Source: Bacteroides faecis MAJ27 (GTDB lineage: Bacteria; Bacteroidota; Bacteroidia; Bacteroidales; Bacteroidaceae). Taken from it: a stretch of 64,000 nucleotides of DNA. Below are positions 33,169 through 42,988 of the stretch, piece by piece (position 1 is the first letter of the stretch; the number at the start of each line of letters is the position of its first letter). Position numbers and translations under genes: made by a program. The notes below the pieces were generated by a model. That model did not search any database, was not told the DNA's origin, and saw only the letters and a list, made by a program, of their open reading frames with translations. Location of the stretch: positions 62,001 to 126,000 of the forward strand of contig NZ_FNNN01000014.1 of the NCBI RefSeq assembly GCF_900106755.1, in the 5' to 3' direction.

Positions 33169-35064
33169 ATGAAACAATTACTGCGAATATGCTTAACAGG
33201 TGCGTTCTTTCTTCTTTTCGAAGGACTCCTTTCCCCTATGTTGGCAGATAATGGGAAATCAGATAAAGAAATATTAGTTTTGAATTCTATTAACTTCAAC
33301 CTTCCCTGGGCCAAAAACTTCTATTGGTATGTGCACGATGTTCTTCAGGAACAGGGAATAACCGCTAGAGCGGAATCATTGTCTGTCCCGGCCTTGCAGG
33401 ATACGATGGAGGTAAATGCGGTCATCGAGCATCTGCGTCAGAAATATCCGCTTCCTCCTGCCGCTATTGTGATAATTGGCGATCCGGGCTGGATTGTCTG
33501 CCGTCCTTTATTTGACGACCTGTGGAAAGATGTTCCGGTGATCATAACGAACTCCCGTGACCGCCTGCCTGCTACCTTGGATATTCTGCTCTCTCATGCC
33601 CCGTTGAATGAGACCAACAGCGTCCCCGCCCAAGAGTGGAGAAAAGGCTACAACCTGACTACCCTGAAACAGCATTACTATGTGAAGGAAACCGTTGAAC
33701 TGATCTATAGCCTGATACCTGATATGGATCGCCTGGCATTTATCTCGGACGACCGCTACATCAGTGAAGAAACCCGCGGAGACGTGAAAGAAGCTGTTGA
33801 AAAGCATTTCCCAAACCTGCCTTTAGAATTGCTTTCTACCACTCACTTGTCAACAGAAATGCTTCTGGACACCTTGCGCAGCTATAAAGCAAACACCGGA
33901 ATTATTTATTATTCATGGTTTGAGTCGCATAATAAAGAAGATAATAATTATCTTTTTGATCATATTCAGGAGATTATCACCAATTTTACGTCCTCTCCCT
34001 TGTTCCTGCTTTCTTCCGAAGACTTGTCCAATAATACTTTTGCAGGAGGCTATTACGTTTCTGCAGAATCATTCGGCGATTCCTTGCTTGAAATTATTGG
34101 CCGTGTGCTGCATGGAGAACAGGCGGAGGACATTCCCGAAAGTATAGGAGGAAAGGCGAGTGCCTACCTCTGCTATCCGGTGCTGGAATCCTACAATATT
34201 CCCTATCACCTTTATCCCGAACGAGCTGTTTATGTCAACGAACCTAAAAGTATATTTCATCAATACTGCGTTGAAATCCTTTCCTGTTCCATTTTCCTTC
34301 TTATTTTGATAGCAGCGATCACCTATTATATACGTATTCTTCGCAAGGCATACACTCGTCTGAGTGAGGCAATGGAAAAGGCGGAGCAGGCGAATCAGTT
34401 GAAATCCGCCTTTCTGGCTAATATGAGTCATGAAATCCGCACTCCGTTGAATGCGATTGTCGGCTTCTCGAATATGTTGCCGGATATAGAAGATCGTAAG
34501 GAGATGCGCGAATATGCAGACATCATCGAAACAAATACCGACTTGCTTCTTCAACTGATCAATGATATTCTGGACATGTCCAAAATCGAAGCCGGCACTT
34601 TTGACTTCTGCCCTTCATTGATAGATGTCAATCAGACAATGGAAGAAATTGAACAGAGTATGAGGCTTCGCTTGAAAAAAGAAACTGTCACTCTTACTTT
34701 TATCGAACGTCTGCCGGAATGTACCCTTTATACAGATAAGAATCGTTTGATACAACTGATTTCCAATTTTGTCATCAATGCTATTAAATTTACTCAGACA
34801 GGTTCTATCAGAATGGGATATCGTCTGAAGGATGCCGATACAATTTGCTTTTATGTCTCGGATACAGGCTGCGGCATGTCGGAAGAGCAATGCAAGCATG
34901 TATTCGAAAGGTTTGTGAAATACAATCCTTTTGTTCAGGGAACAGGTTTGGGACTTTCCATTTGTCAGATGATTATCGATCGCTTAGGAGGGACGATTGG
35001 AGTTGAATCAGAGGAAAACAAAGGTTCTACTTTCTGGTTTACGCTGCCTTATCGGCAAGAATAG
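33169..35064 (+). CDS. Sensor histidine kinase with periplasmic binding-protein-like domain
   Basis: 631 residues: signal sequence (1-25), a periplasmic domain of about 340 residues that looks like an ABC-type (peripheral ligand) binding fold (GDPGWIVCRPLFDDLWKDVPVI; NTGIIYYSWFES), one membrane helix (about 366-390), then HisKA with the phosphorylated His in MSHEIRTPLN (H about 420) and HATPase_c with N (LISNFVINAIKF), G1 (DTGCGM) and G2 (GTGLGLSICQMI) boxes. There is no receiver domain and no response regulator gene beside it, so it is an orphan kinase. The ligand is unknown. Confidence 0.92.
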   Translation: MKQLLRICLTGAFFLLFEGLLSPMLADNGKSDKEILVLNSINFNLPWAKNFYWYVHDVLQEQGITARAESLSVPALQDTMEVNAVIEHLRQKYPLPPAAIVIIGDPGWIVCRPLFDDLWKDVPVIITNSRDRLPATLDILLSHAPLNETNSVPAQEWRKGYNLTTLKQHYYVKETVELIYSLIPDMDRLAFISDDRYISEETRGDVKEAVEKHFPNLPLELLSTTHLSTEMLLDTLRSYKANTGIIYYSWFESHNKEDNNYLFDHIQEIITNFTSSPLFLLSSEDLSNNTFAGGYYVSAESFGDSLLEIIGRVLHGEQAEDIPESIGGKASAYLCYPVLESYNIPYHLYPERAVYVNEPKSIFHQYCVEILSCSIFLLILIAAITYYIRILRKAYTRLSEAMEKAEQANQLKSAFLANMSHEIRTPLNAIVGFSNMLPDIEDRKEMREYADIIETNTDLLLQLINDILDMSKIEAGTFDFCPSLIDVNQTMEEIEQSMRLRLKKETVTLTFIERLPECTLYTDKNRLIQLISNFVINAIKFTQTGSIRMGYRLKDADTICFYVSDTGCGMSEEQCKHVFERFVKYNPFVQGTGLGLSICQMIIDRLGGTIGVESEENKGSTFWFTLPYRQE

Positions 35065-35431
35065 GATTGTATCTGTCTTCTTATCCTTTATGATTGTTTG
35101 TTTTATGTATTGCAGACTTCCAAGATTTTGGTCAGCTTATTACGATGAGACAATATTCTCAATCCAATGAGAAAAGATTCTCACTGCGATGAGAAAAAGT
35201 TCTCGCTGTGGTGAGAAAAAATTCTCATCATGATGAGAATGGTTGAGAATTTATGATCTGTATCAGCTTGTACTATAGATAAATACAGATTTACTACTTT
35301 CTGTTTTATAGCTTTAATTGATAGAGCAAAAAAGAACTTTACCTAAAAAGAGACCGTTTTTCTCTATTTAGTTAAAGGATGGTATAGGTTTAATAGGTAC
35401 GAATCCAATTTATTGGAAGAAGTCACTTATA
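35065..35431. other. Intergenic region, 367 bp
   Basis: Between convergent genes. It contains 22-bp array C (35146-35255); apart from that only AT-rich sequence without a gene, and no clear T-run terminator for the kinase gene. Confidence 0.7.
35146..35255. repeat. 22-bp-phased palindrome array C
   Basis: Five units starting at 35146, 35168, 35190, 35212 and 35234. The first four have GAGAA-NNNN-TTCTC (GAGAC in the first) plus an 8-bp variable spacer (for example ACTGCGAT); the fifth is decayed on its right side. Period 22 throughout. Confidence 0.85.
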
Positions 35432-36007
35432 TTAAGGAAATAGTAAAGGAAGCAGCAATGGCAGATAGTCTTTTAAATCGATGCGTAATTGTTTGAGTGC
35501 TTGCTGAATACGATAATCTACAGTCTTTGGAGACACTTCCAATGTTTCTGCAATTTCTTTGTAGCTCATATCCCGGAAACGATGCATAACAAATGCTTGC
35601 CGGTAATTTTCCGGTAATGCAGTAACCGCCTCTTCAATACGTTTGGTTAGCTCTTTAATTTGATAGAAGTCCATATCCTGTATCATCTCTTGCATTTCTT
35701 CATAGAAACGCGTATCAGCACGTTTGATGGCATCAATGTGTGCAAGCTTATTTAAAGCCTTGTGATGTACCATTTTAAAGAGATAAGAACTTAATGATGA
35801 TTCAATAATTAGGTTTTCCCGGTTTTCCCATATCCATAGAAGGGAGTCTTGCACAATTTCTTCTGCATCGTGGAAGTCAACATATTTATGACCATAGGCA
35901 CATAGCACTGCATAGTATTGCCTGAATAGCGTTTCAAAGGCTTTTAGGCCTCCACGCTGTATTTCAGATAATTGAGGGTCATTCCTCTTTATGTGTACTT
36001 CCTTCAT
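35432..36007 (-). CDS. ECF sigma factor of the polysaccharide utilisation locus
   Basis: 191 residues, FecI-like: region 2 (DAEEIVQDSLLWIWENRENL) and region 4 (LPENYRQAFVMHRFRDMSYKEIAETLEVSPKTVDYRI). It is divergent from a FecR gene followed by SusC/SusD, the common layout for host-glycan loci in Bacteroides in which the sigma factor drives the SusC promoter on signal from the outer-membrane transporter. Confidence 0.93.
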   Translation of the reverse strand: MKEVHIKRNDPQLSEIQRGGLKAFETLFRQYYAVLCAYGHKYVDFHDAEEIVQDSLLWIWENRENLIIESSLSSYLFKMVHHKALNKLAHIDAIKRADTRFYEEMQEMIQDMDFYQIKELTKRIEEAVTALPENYRQAFVMHRFRDMSYKEIAETLEVSPKTVDYRIQQALKQLRIDLKDYLPLLLPLLFP

Positions 36008-36028
36008 TTATTAAATTCTAATTTACTG

Positions 36029-36036
36029 CAAATATA
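36029..36036 (-). promoter_or_regulatory. -7 promoter element of the ECF sigma gene
   Basis: Minus-strand TATATTTG matches TAnnTTTG, 21 bp before the start codon. Confidence 0.6.
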
Positions 36037-36136
36037 GCTTTTTTATAATAAAATAAAGATTTTCTGAAAAAAATAAGGTTTTCGTTTAGGAATGTCATGG
36101 TTTGGTCTTGTCATATAATAAAAGGTAGAATAAAGG

Positions 36137-37165
36137 ATGAAAGAATTAGATAATAATAGAATAGAAGAATTGCTTCCTCGTTATTGTGAGGGGAGGCTGA
36201 GCGAGGAGGAACGTCTGGAAGTGGAAGCGTGGATAGATGAGTCGGAGGAGAATAAACGAGTTGCTACTCAGACTTTTGCCCTTTATTTGGCTGTGGACAC
36301 GGTTCAGGTAATGAAGAAAGTTGATACGGAGAAAGCTTTACTGAAAGTAAAGGGAAAAATGTCGGACCGTGAAGTGAGAAGGACAGTGTGGTGGGAGTGG
36401 ACACAACGTGCTGCTGCAATTCTGTTTATTCCGCTTCTTACCTTATTTATATGGCAGAACTGGAAAGGGGATACCGGTGAGGTAGCGGAGATGATGGAAG
36501 TTAAGACCAGTCCTGGAATGACAACTTCGTTGACATTACCCGATGGTACAATTGTTTATTTAAATTCGGAATCTTCTTTGTCTTATCCTTCTCGCTTTAA
36601 TGGAGATTTCCGTAAAGTGACGTTGAGTGGTGAAGCATACTTTGAAGTGGCCAAAGATCCGGAAAAGAAATTTATCCTTTCTACTACACATCAATCACAG
36701 ATAGAAGTATTGGGTACATGTTTCAATGTGGAAGCATATGAACAGAATACAGAGGTTATTACAACTTTGATTGAAGGAAAAGTAGATTTTATGTTCGAGA
36801 AAGATGCTGGGGTGAAACACGTGTTCTTATCTCCAAGAGAGAAGTTGGTGTATGATTCGGAGACTGATAAAGTCCGCCTTTATAAAACTTCGGGAAAATC
36901 AGAGTTGGCTTGGAAAGATGGAGAAGTTGTTCTTGATAATACACCTTTGGAAGAAGCTTTATGGATGTTGGAAAAAAGATATAGTGTGAAATTTGTTATT
37001 AAGAACGAAAAACTGAAGAATAGTTCGTTTACGGGAACCTTTACAAATCAACGTTTGGAGAAGATCCTGGAATATTTTAAAGTATCCTCCAAAATACGTT
37101 GGCAACATATCAATGATGATAAGGATGGAAGTGACAGAAAAAAAGAGATAATAGAAATTTATTGA
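36137..37165 (+). CDS. FecR-type anti-sigma factor
   Basis: 342 residues. A cytoplasmic N-terminal part (about 1-85) with ELLPRYCEGRLSEEERLEVE is followed by one membrane helix (about 93-110; AAAILFIPLLTLFIW) and a periplasmic FecR domain (about 120-225; TSLTLPDGTIVYLNSESSL, SGEAYFEVAKDPEK), then a DUF4974 C-terminal domain (about 262-330; NTPLEEALWMLEKRYSVKF). It should hold the divergent ECF sigma factor inactive until the SusC N-terminal STN domain signals. Confidence 0.93.
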   Translation: MKELDNNRIEELLPRYCEGRLSEEERLEVEAWIDESEENKRVATQTFALYLAVDTVQVMKKVDTEKALLKVKGKMSDREVRRTVWWEWTQRAAAILFIPLLTLFIWQNWKGDTGEVAEMMEVKTSPGMTTSLTLPDGTIVYLNSESSLSYPSRFNGDFRKVTLSGEAYFEVAKDPEKKFILSTTHQSQIEVLGTCFNVEAYEQNTEVITTLIEGKVDFMFEKDAGVKHVFLSPREKLVYDSETDKVRLYKTSGKSELAWKDGEVVLDNTPLEEALWMLEKRYSVKFVIKNEKLKNSSFTGTFTNQRLEKILEYFKVSSKIRWQHINDDKDGSDRKKEIIEIY

Positions 37166-37188
37166 TTAACCTTTAACAATTTAATAGT

Positions 37189-37305
37189 ATGAAAGCAAAA
37201 CTTACCTAGAAAAAAGTATGGGAAGATTTTGGCAGATCTCCCCATACTAAAATGAATCAATTGAAAATGCTTGTTGGCAGACAAGCATAGTTAACTCATT
37301 TTCAA
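37189..37305 (+). promoter_or_regulatory. SusC leader: six-codon ORF and two hairpins
   Basis: ATGAAAGCAAAACTTACCTAG (37189-37209) reads MKAKLT-stop. Then come an imperfect hairpin AGTATGGG / CCCATACT (37215-37248), and ATGCTTGT-TGGCAG-ACAAGCAT (37267-37288), which also sits inside a perfect 9-bp pairing TTGAAAATG / CATTTTCAA (37261-37269, 37297-37305). Neither has a T-run. They lie 16-130 bp before the SusC start. Confidence 0.5.
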
Positions 37306-37324
37306 CTTAAATCAATACAAAATT

Positions 37325-40300
37325 ATGCAAAACAATTTTAGCATCCAAGTTTTAAGGGTGGTAAAGTCTTTTTGGCTAACCTCGAAAAAAATCCCACGTA
37401 CTATGAGACTGGTTATTTTATTCTTATTTTGTTTTGTCGGATTAACTAATGCGACAGATAGTTATGCTCAATCTGCAAAGGTTACGATGAATGTACGTAA
37501 TCAGACAGTTGAGGATGTATTAAGAGCGATAGAGAAGCAAACAGAATTTAGTTTCTTCTACAACAATGCTCATATAAATTTGAAACGGTTGGTGACAATC
37601 TCCGCTAACCGTAATGATATCTTTAAAGTTCTTGACGAAGTATTTAAAAATACGAGTGTAGAATATAAGGTAATAGATAAAAAGATCATTCTGTCCACGG
37701 AGTTGGCATCTGTCGAACAGGCGCATCAGGAAAAGGTAAAAGTAAGCGGACGAGTAGTGGATGCGGCAGGTGAACCGGTAATCGGTGCTAGTGTGATAGA
37801 AAAAGGCTCTACCAATGGCACGATCACTGATATGGACGGTAATTTTATCTTGAATGTTGGTTCAAAAGACGCCATTCTTGAAATCTCTTATATTGGTTAT
37901 CAAGGACAGTCCCTGAAAGTAACTCCGGGAAAGACGCTGTCGGTAGTCTTGAAAGAAGACACACAGAGTCTGGACGAAGTGGTAGTAGTTGGTTTTGGCG
38001 TACAGAAGAAAGCGAACCTGACCGGCGCGGTATCTCAAGTAAAGATGGATGATGTACTGGGGAGCCGTCCTGTTGTCAATGCCATGAGTGCTTTGCAGGG
38101 TGCGATGCCGGGACTTCAGATTACTCCTAATAATGATGCTGCCGGTCCGGGACAGAGCAAATCATTCAATATTCGTGGTACGACTTCCATCAATGGCGGT
38201 GGTCCGTTGGTGTTGATAGATAATGTTCCGGGGGATATCGATATGTTGAATCCCGAAGATATCGAAAGTGTTTCTGTGTTGAAAGATGCCGCCTCGGCCG
38301 CTATCTATGGTGCGCGTGCCGCTTTCGGTGTAATACTTGTGACTACAAAGAAGGCGAAGAAAGGCGACGGGTTTCATGTCAATTATAATAATAATTTTGG
38401 TTTTCAGAGTTCTATCAATCGTCCGGAACAGGCTGACGGGCTGGAGTGGATGCAGGCTTACCTGGACGGCGAGTTCAATGCCGGTAAATACTACACCGGG
38501 CAAGATATCAAAACTTGGATGAACTACCTGACCGAATATCGTAAGAATCCGGGTAAATTCCAGACTACCGGAGACGGAGTATATGTAGACCCGGAAACAG
38601 GATTGAATTATTACCTGAATGAGAAAGACCTGTATGCCAATATGCTTGATGATTACGGTTTTCTGCAAGCACATAATGTGTCATTGAGCGGTGGTACTGA
38701 TAAGCTGGCTTATCGTCTGTCCCTTGGCTATAATAGCGAGCAAGGTATTTTGATCACCGATAAAGACCGCTACAAACGTTTGTCGGGTAGTGCCTATATT
38801 TCTGCCGAAATCACCTCGTGGCTGACTCAGTCTGTAGATATACGCTATGCTCAGAGTGACAAGAATATGCCTGTAACTTCGGATAAGACCGGATTGTATG
38901 ATATGCGTTTGCCGGTTGTATATCCCGAAGGTTCCCTGACTTTGCCTGACGGCACCAGCCTGATGACGAATACGCCTTCCAACGTTTTGAGAATGGCAAC
39001 GGATAACAATACAATCAGAGACAATGCCCGTATCCTGTCAAAAACGGTATTGAAACCATTGAAAGGGCTTGAAGTGGCATTCGAATATACATTTGACAAG
39101 ACATGGAGTAATCAGAATGTGAATAAGGCTTCCATTGATTATACAACGGTTGAGCTGGCAAAAATACAGACTGCCACTACTTCTTCTCTGGAGACGACTC
39201 ACCAAAGTACTGATTATAATGCCATCAACCTGTATGCTAATTATAGATATTCATGGAATGACACGCATAACTTGTCATTAATGGGCGGCTTCAACCAGGA
39301 ATCCAGTGACTGGAAGAAATTGTATACTTATTCTTATGATATGATTAACGAGAAGTATCCGTCACATAGTACGGCTACCGGTGAGAATAAGGTTATTACA
39401 GATGATCATCGCGTGTATACCGTGCGTGGTGCTTTCTATCGTGTTAATTATGATTATAAAGGCAAATATTTGTTTGAGACCAATGGTCGTTATGACGGCT
39501 CGTCTAAATTCCCGAAGAAAAATCGTTTCGGTTTCTTCCCTTCTGTATCTGTGGGTTGGAACATTGCCCGCGAGAACTTTATGAAACCGGTTGCAGGTGA
39601 CTGGCTAAGCGATCTGAAACTTCGCGGAACCTGGGGACAAATAGGTAATCAAGGCATTGACCCTTATAAATTTGTTCCGACCATGTCGCAAGTGGAAAAG
39701 AAGGATGTGGCATGGCTGGTGAATGGAGCGAAGCCGCTGACTTTGAATGCTCCGGGACTGGTCAGTGATAGTTTTACTTGGGAAACGGTAGAAACATTGG
39801 ACTTTGGTTTTGATATAACTGCCTTGAACGGACGTCTGCAAAGTACTTTCGACTGGTATCGCCGTGATACGAAAGATATGCTTGCTCCGGGAGCTGAGTT
39901 GCCGTCAGTGGTAGGTGCTTCCGCACCTTTGCAGAATACCGCCGACTTGCGTACGAAAGGCTGGGAATTGTCATTGACCTGGAGAGATAGAATCGGTGCA
40001 TGGGGCTATAATGTAGGCTTCAATCTTTATGACTCTAAAACAGTCGTTACCAAATACCATAATGAATCCAAGATTATCCTGAAAAGTGATGGCACGAATA
40101 ATTATTATGAAGGATATGAAATCGGTTCTATCTGGGGTTATGTAACGGATGGTTACTATACAGCCGATGACTTTGAAGATACAAATACCTGGAAATTGAA
40201 AGAAGGAGTGGTGACAGTGGATGGAGTAAGTCCGCGTCCCGGTGACATCAAGTACCAGAATTTGCGTGATGATGAATCGAGTACGAATCGTATTGATACG

Positions 40301-40861
40301 GGAGACGGAACCTTTGACAATCCGGGAGACCGCAAGATAATCGGTAATAACTCTTTGCGTTTGCAGTATGGTATAAATCTGGGAGTCAATTACAAAGGAT
40401 TTGATCTGAGTGTTTTGCTGCAAGGAGTAGGTAAACGTGATGTATGGATCAGTGATGCACGCCGCTGGCCGTTTAATTCCGGACAGTTTGGTTCACTCTT
40501 TAAAGACCAGCTGGATTATTGGAAACCGGTAGATTCTGCCAATGGTGACTGGACGGCAGCCAATCCGAATGCGGAATATTTCCGTATTTACGGGCAAGGA
40601 AACAACTCCGGTTACAATACACGTGCGCAAACGAAGTATCTGATGAATGGCTCTTATCTGCGTGTCAAGAATGTGACTTTGAGTTATAATTTCCCGAAGA
40701 GCTGGTTAGCACCTATTACATTAACGAGTTTGAAAGCGTTCGTAAGTTGTGAGAACCTTCACACATTTACTAAGCTGATGAAGGGTTATGACCCGGAACG
40801 CCTGTCTTGGGGATATCCTTTCTATCGTACGATTTCTTTTGGTTTTAATGTTACTCTTTAA
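37325..40861 (+). CDS. SusC/RagA TonB-linked outer-membrane transporter
   Basis: 1178 residues. An extended signal sequence (about 1-48, ending SYAQS) is followed by an STN domain (about 50-125; VEDVLRAIEKQTEFSFFYNN), which is the signalling domain that contacts FecR. Then comes a carboxypeptidase-D-like Ig domain (about 137-220; GEPVIGASVIEKGSTNGT), the plug (about 228-345; VVVGFGVQKKANLTGAV) and the 22-strand barrel to the end. It imports glycan fragments with its SusD partner, with energy from TonB. The STN domain matches the ECF/FecR control of this locus. Confidence 0.97.
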   Translation: MQNNFSIQVLRVVKSFWLTSKKIPRTMRLVILFLFCFVGLTNATDSYAQSAKVTMNVRNQTVEDVLRAIEKQTEFSFFYNNAHINLKRLVTISANRNDIFKVLDEVFKNTSVEYKVIDKKIILSTELASVEQAHQEKVKVSGRVVDAAGEPVIGASVIEKGSTNGTITDMDGNFILNVGSKDAILEISYIGYQGQSLKVTPGKTLSVVLKEDTQSLDEVVVVGFGVQKKANLTGAVSQVKMDDVLGSRPVVNAMSALQGAMPGLQITPNNDAAGPGQSKSFNIRGTTSINGGGPLVLIDNVPGDIDMLNPEDIESVSVLKDAASAAIYGARAAFGVILVTTKKAKKGDGFHVNYNNNFGFQSSINRPEQADGLEWMQAYLDGEFNAGKYYTGQDIKTWMNYLTEYRKNPGKFQTTGDGVYVDPETGLNYYLNEKDLYANMLDDYGFLQAHNVSLSGGTDKLAYRLSLGYNSEQGILITDKDRYKRLSGSAYISAEITSWLTQSVDIRYAQSDKNMPVTSDKTGLYDMRLPVVYPEGSLTLPDGTSLMTNTPSNVLRMATDNNTIRDNARILSKTVLKPLKGLEVAFEYTFDKTWSNQNVNKASIDYTTVELAKIQTATTSSLETTHQSTDYNAINLYANYRYSWNDTHNLSLMGGFNQESSDWKKLYTYSYDMINEKYPSHSTATGENKVITDDHRVYTVRGAFYRVNYDYKGKYLFETNGRYDGSSKFPKKNRFGFFPSVSVGWNIARENFMKPVAGDWLSDLKLRGTWGQIGNQGIDPYKFVPTMSQVEKKDVAWLVNGAKPLTLNAPGLVSDSFTWETVETLDFGFDITALNGRLQSTFDWYRRDTKDMLAPGAELPSVVGASAPLQNTADLRTKGWELSLTWRDRIGAWGYNVGFNLYDSKTVVTKYHNESKIILKSDGTNNYYEGYEIGSIWGYVTDGYYTADDFEDTNTWKLKEGVVTVDGVSPRPGDIKYQNLRDDESSTNRIDTGDGTFDNPGDRKIIGNNSLRLQYGINLGVNYKGFDLSVLLQGVGKRDVWISDARRWPFNSGQFGSLFKDQLDYWKPVDSANGDWTAANPNAEYFRIYGQGNNSGYNTRAQTKYLMNGSYLRVKNVTLSYNFPKSWLAPITLTSLKAFVSCENLHTFTKLMKGYDPERLSWGYPFYRTISFGFNVTL

Positions 40862-40874
40862 TTTATAATTGGTT

Positions 40875-42782
40875 ATGAAAAAAATAATATATACTATGCT
40901 TGCGGCAGCAGCTATCGGGTTTACTTCATGCAACGATAGTTTTATGGAACGCTATCCGGATACTTCGTTGACGGAGCAGACAGTGTTCAGTAATTATAAT
41001 ACTTTCAAGACCTATGCCTGGGGATTATATGGAGTATTTACAAATACTAATATCCTGCGTATTCCCGGAACAAACGGAGCCTATGCCAGTGCCACATCCT
41101 ATACAAGCGATATTTATGCAGGTTATCTGATGCGTCGTCAGGGTGACGGTAATCCGTATGCTTTTCAGAATGTATCCAGTTCGTCATCGGGCAATGGATG
41201 GGCATTCAGTTTCGTCTATCGGGTCAATGTCATGTTGGCAAATATCGATAACTCAGGGATGACGGATGCGGACAAGGCGCATTGGCGTTCGGTGGGATAT
41301 TTTTTCCGTGCCTATTATTATTCGGAACTGATAGCTCGTTTTGGTGATGTGCCTTGGGTAGATCGTGTACTGGGTGATTCGGATAAGGAAATAGCATATG
41401 GTCCCCGTACACCTCGCAAAGAAGTTGCCGATCATGTATTGAACGATTTGATATACGCTGAAGAGCATATAAAAGAAGAAGGTGACGGTGAAAATACGAT
41501 CAATGTGCATGTTGTCCGTGCTCTTCTTTCCCGTTTCTGCCTTTTTGAAGGTACATGGCGTAAATATCATGCTTTGGGGGACGAAGATAAGTACTTTGAT
41601 GCTTGTATCACTTATTCCAAGAAACTGATGGATTCTTATCCCGAACTGAACAGTGATTGGGGAGAGATGCTGACATCTGACCTGAAAGGAATGAAAGGCA
41701 TCATTCTGTATAAGGAATATGTAGAAAAAGAACTGACAAATTATGTACTGACGCATGTTGAACGGACATCCACCCATAATGTGGAAATGCCGCAACACAT
41801 CATCGACATGTATCTTTGTAAAGATGGTAAAACGATTCATAACAGCTCGGAATATGAATGGTCGCAGGACGGGGATAATAGTATGAATGCTACTTTCCGC
41901 AATCGTGACCTTCGTCTGCTGGAGACTGTAGCTCCCCCTTATAAGGTGATCCCAAGTGCCGATAATACCAGTTGGGAGTATACTTCTGATCCCAAGGACC
42001 GTGAGTTTATGGATATCATGGGCATTACCCGTTACACAGGTTTCGGGGGCGGAAATGGGGAAGCCGGTAAACATAAAGTGTTCCCATTGATGAACTGGTC
42101 TGCTGCTATATTGAAAGGAATGCCTCACTTCTTCACCAACAATGGCGGACAAGGTTTCCTCGTAGCCCGTAGCGGTAACTATGTGTACAGATACTATAAT
42201 GTATGGGACAATTCGAAAGAGAATGAAGGGACCTCAGATGTACCTTTGTTCAAGATTGATGAAGTGATGTTGAATTATGCCGAGGCTAAATTTGAAAAAG
42301 GTGGTACAGGTGCCGAAGGCTTCAATCAGACTGTTGCTGATCTTACTATCAATAAGTTACGCGATCGGGTGGGAGTTGCCCATATGAAAGTGGCCGAGAT
42401 AAATGCCGGATTTGATCCGAAGCGCGACCAGACCGTAGACCCTGTATTGTGGGAGATTCGTCGCGAGCGCATAGTAGAATTGATGGGCGAAGGATTTGGA
42501 TTCTACGATGTGCGCCGTTGGAAAAAAGCACCTTGGTTTATCAATAAGATACAGTATGGTCAATGGGCTACTAAAGAGCAGATTGGCGATTCCGGACAGT
42601 TTGTTGATCTTGAAAAAGGATACGCCGATACAACAGGAAAGAAAGAAGGTTTTATCTATATGTATAATGATCCTTTGGTAGCAGGTAAAGGTTGGTTAGA
42701 TAAGTATTATCTGTATCAGGTGCCTACTAATGAAATCGCATTAAACCCAGAACTGGCCCCCAATAATCCGGGATGGGAGTAA
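40875..42782 (+). CDS. SusD/RagB glycan-binding lipoprotein
   Basis: 635 residues from the ATG at 40875 (MKKIIYTMLAAAAIGFTSCN), with a lipobox FTSC at about 16-19; an in-frame TTG six bases upstream is rejected. It has the SusD helical TPR-like scaffold (WRSVGYFFRAYYYSELIARFGDVPW; LNYAEAKFEKG; RDRVGV; WEIRRERIVELMGEGFGFYDVRRW). It covers the extracellular face of SusC and binds the glycan. It starts 13 bp after SusC. Confidence 0.96.
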   Translation: MKKIIYTMLAAAAIGFTSCNDSFMERYPDTSLTEQTVFSNYNTFKTYAWGLYGVFTNTNILRIPGTNGAYASATSYTSDIYAGYLMRRQGDGNPYAFQNVSSSSSGNGWAFSFVYRVNVMLANIDNSGMTDADKAHWRSVGYFFRAYYYSELIARFGDVPWVDRVLGDSDKEIAYGPRTPRKEVADHVLNDLIYAEEHIKEEGDGENTINVHVVRALLSRFCLFEGTWRKYHALGDEDKYFDACITYSKKLMDSYPELNSDWGEMLTSDLKGMKGIILYKEYVEKELTNYVLTHVERTSTHNVEMPQHIIDMYLCKDGKTIHNSSEYEWSQDGDNSMNATFRNRDLRLLETVAPPYKVIPSADNTSWEYTSDPKDREFMDIMGITRYTGFGGGNGEAGKHKVFPLMNWSAAILKGMPHFFTNNGGQGFLVARSGNYVYRYYNVWDNSKENEGTSDVPLFKIDEVMLNYAEAKFEKGGTGAEGFNQTVADLTINKLRDRVGVAHMKVAEINAGFDPKRDQTVDPVLWEIRRERIVELMGEGFGFYDVRRWKKAPWFINKIQYGQWATKEQIGDSGQFVDLEKGYADTTGKKEGFIYMYNDPLVAGKGWLDKYYLYQVPTNEIALNPELAPNNPGWE

Positions 42783-42803
42783 TAATTAACTGAAACACAA
42801 ATT

Positions 42804-42850
42804 GAAAGAAGATGTGCAAATAACTGTTTGCCACATCTTCTTTCTTTATT
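42804..42850 (+). terminator. Hairpin after SusD
   Basis: Stem GAAAGAAGATGTG / CACATCTTCTTTC then TTTATTAG. It may partly stop transcription between SusD and GH89, giving more transporter than enzyme. Confidence 0.7.
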
Positions 42851-42988
42851 AGAGCCAATGCTATATCTTTCCGACTTTTCATATATTGGAGGTTATTTTA
42901 TGTGTATCAGTATAAAAGAACTATATTTTATTTTCAGTAATCGGAAATTTGAAATATATTTAGGGGTTCAAATGCTCAAACACATTTG

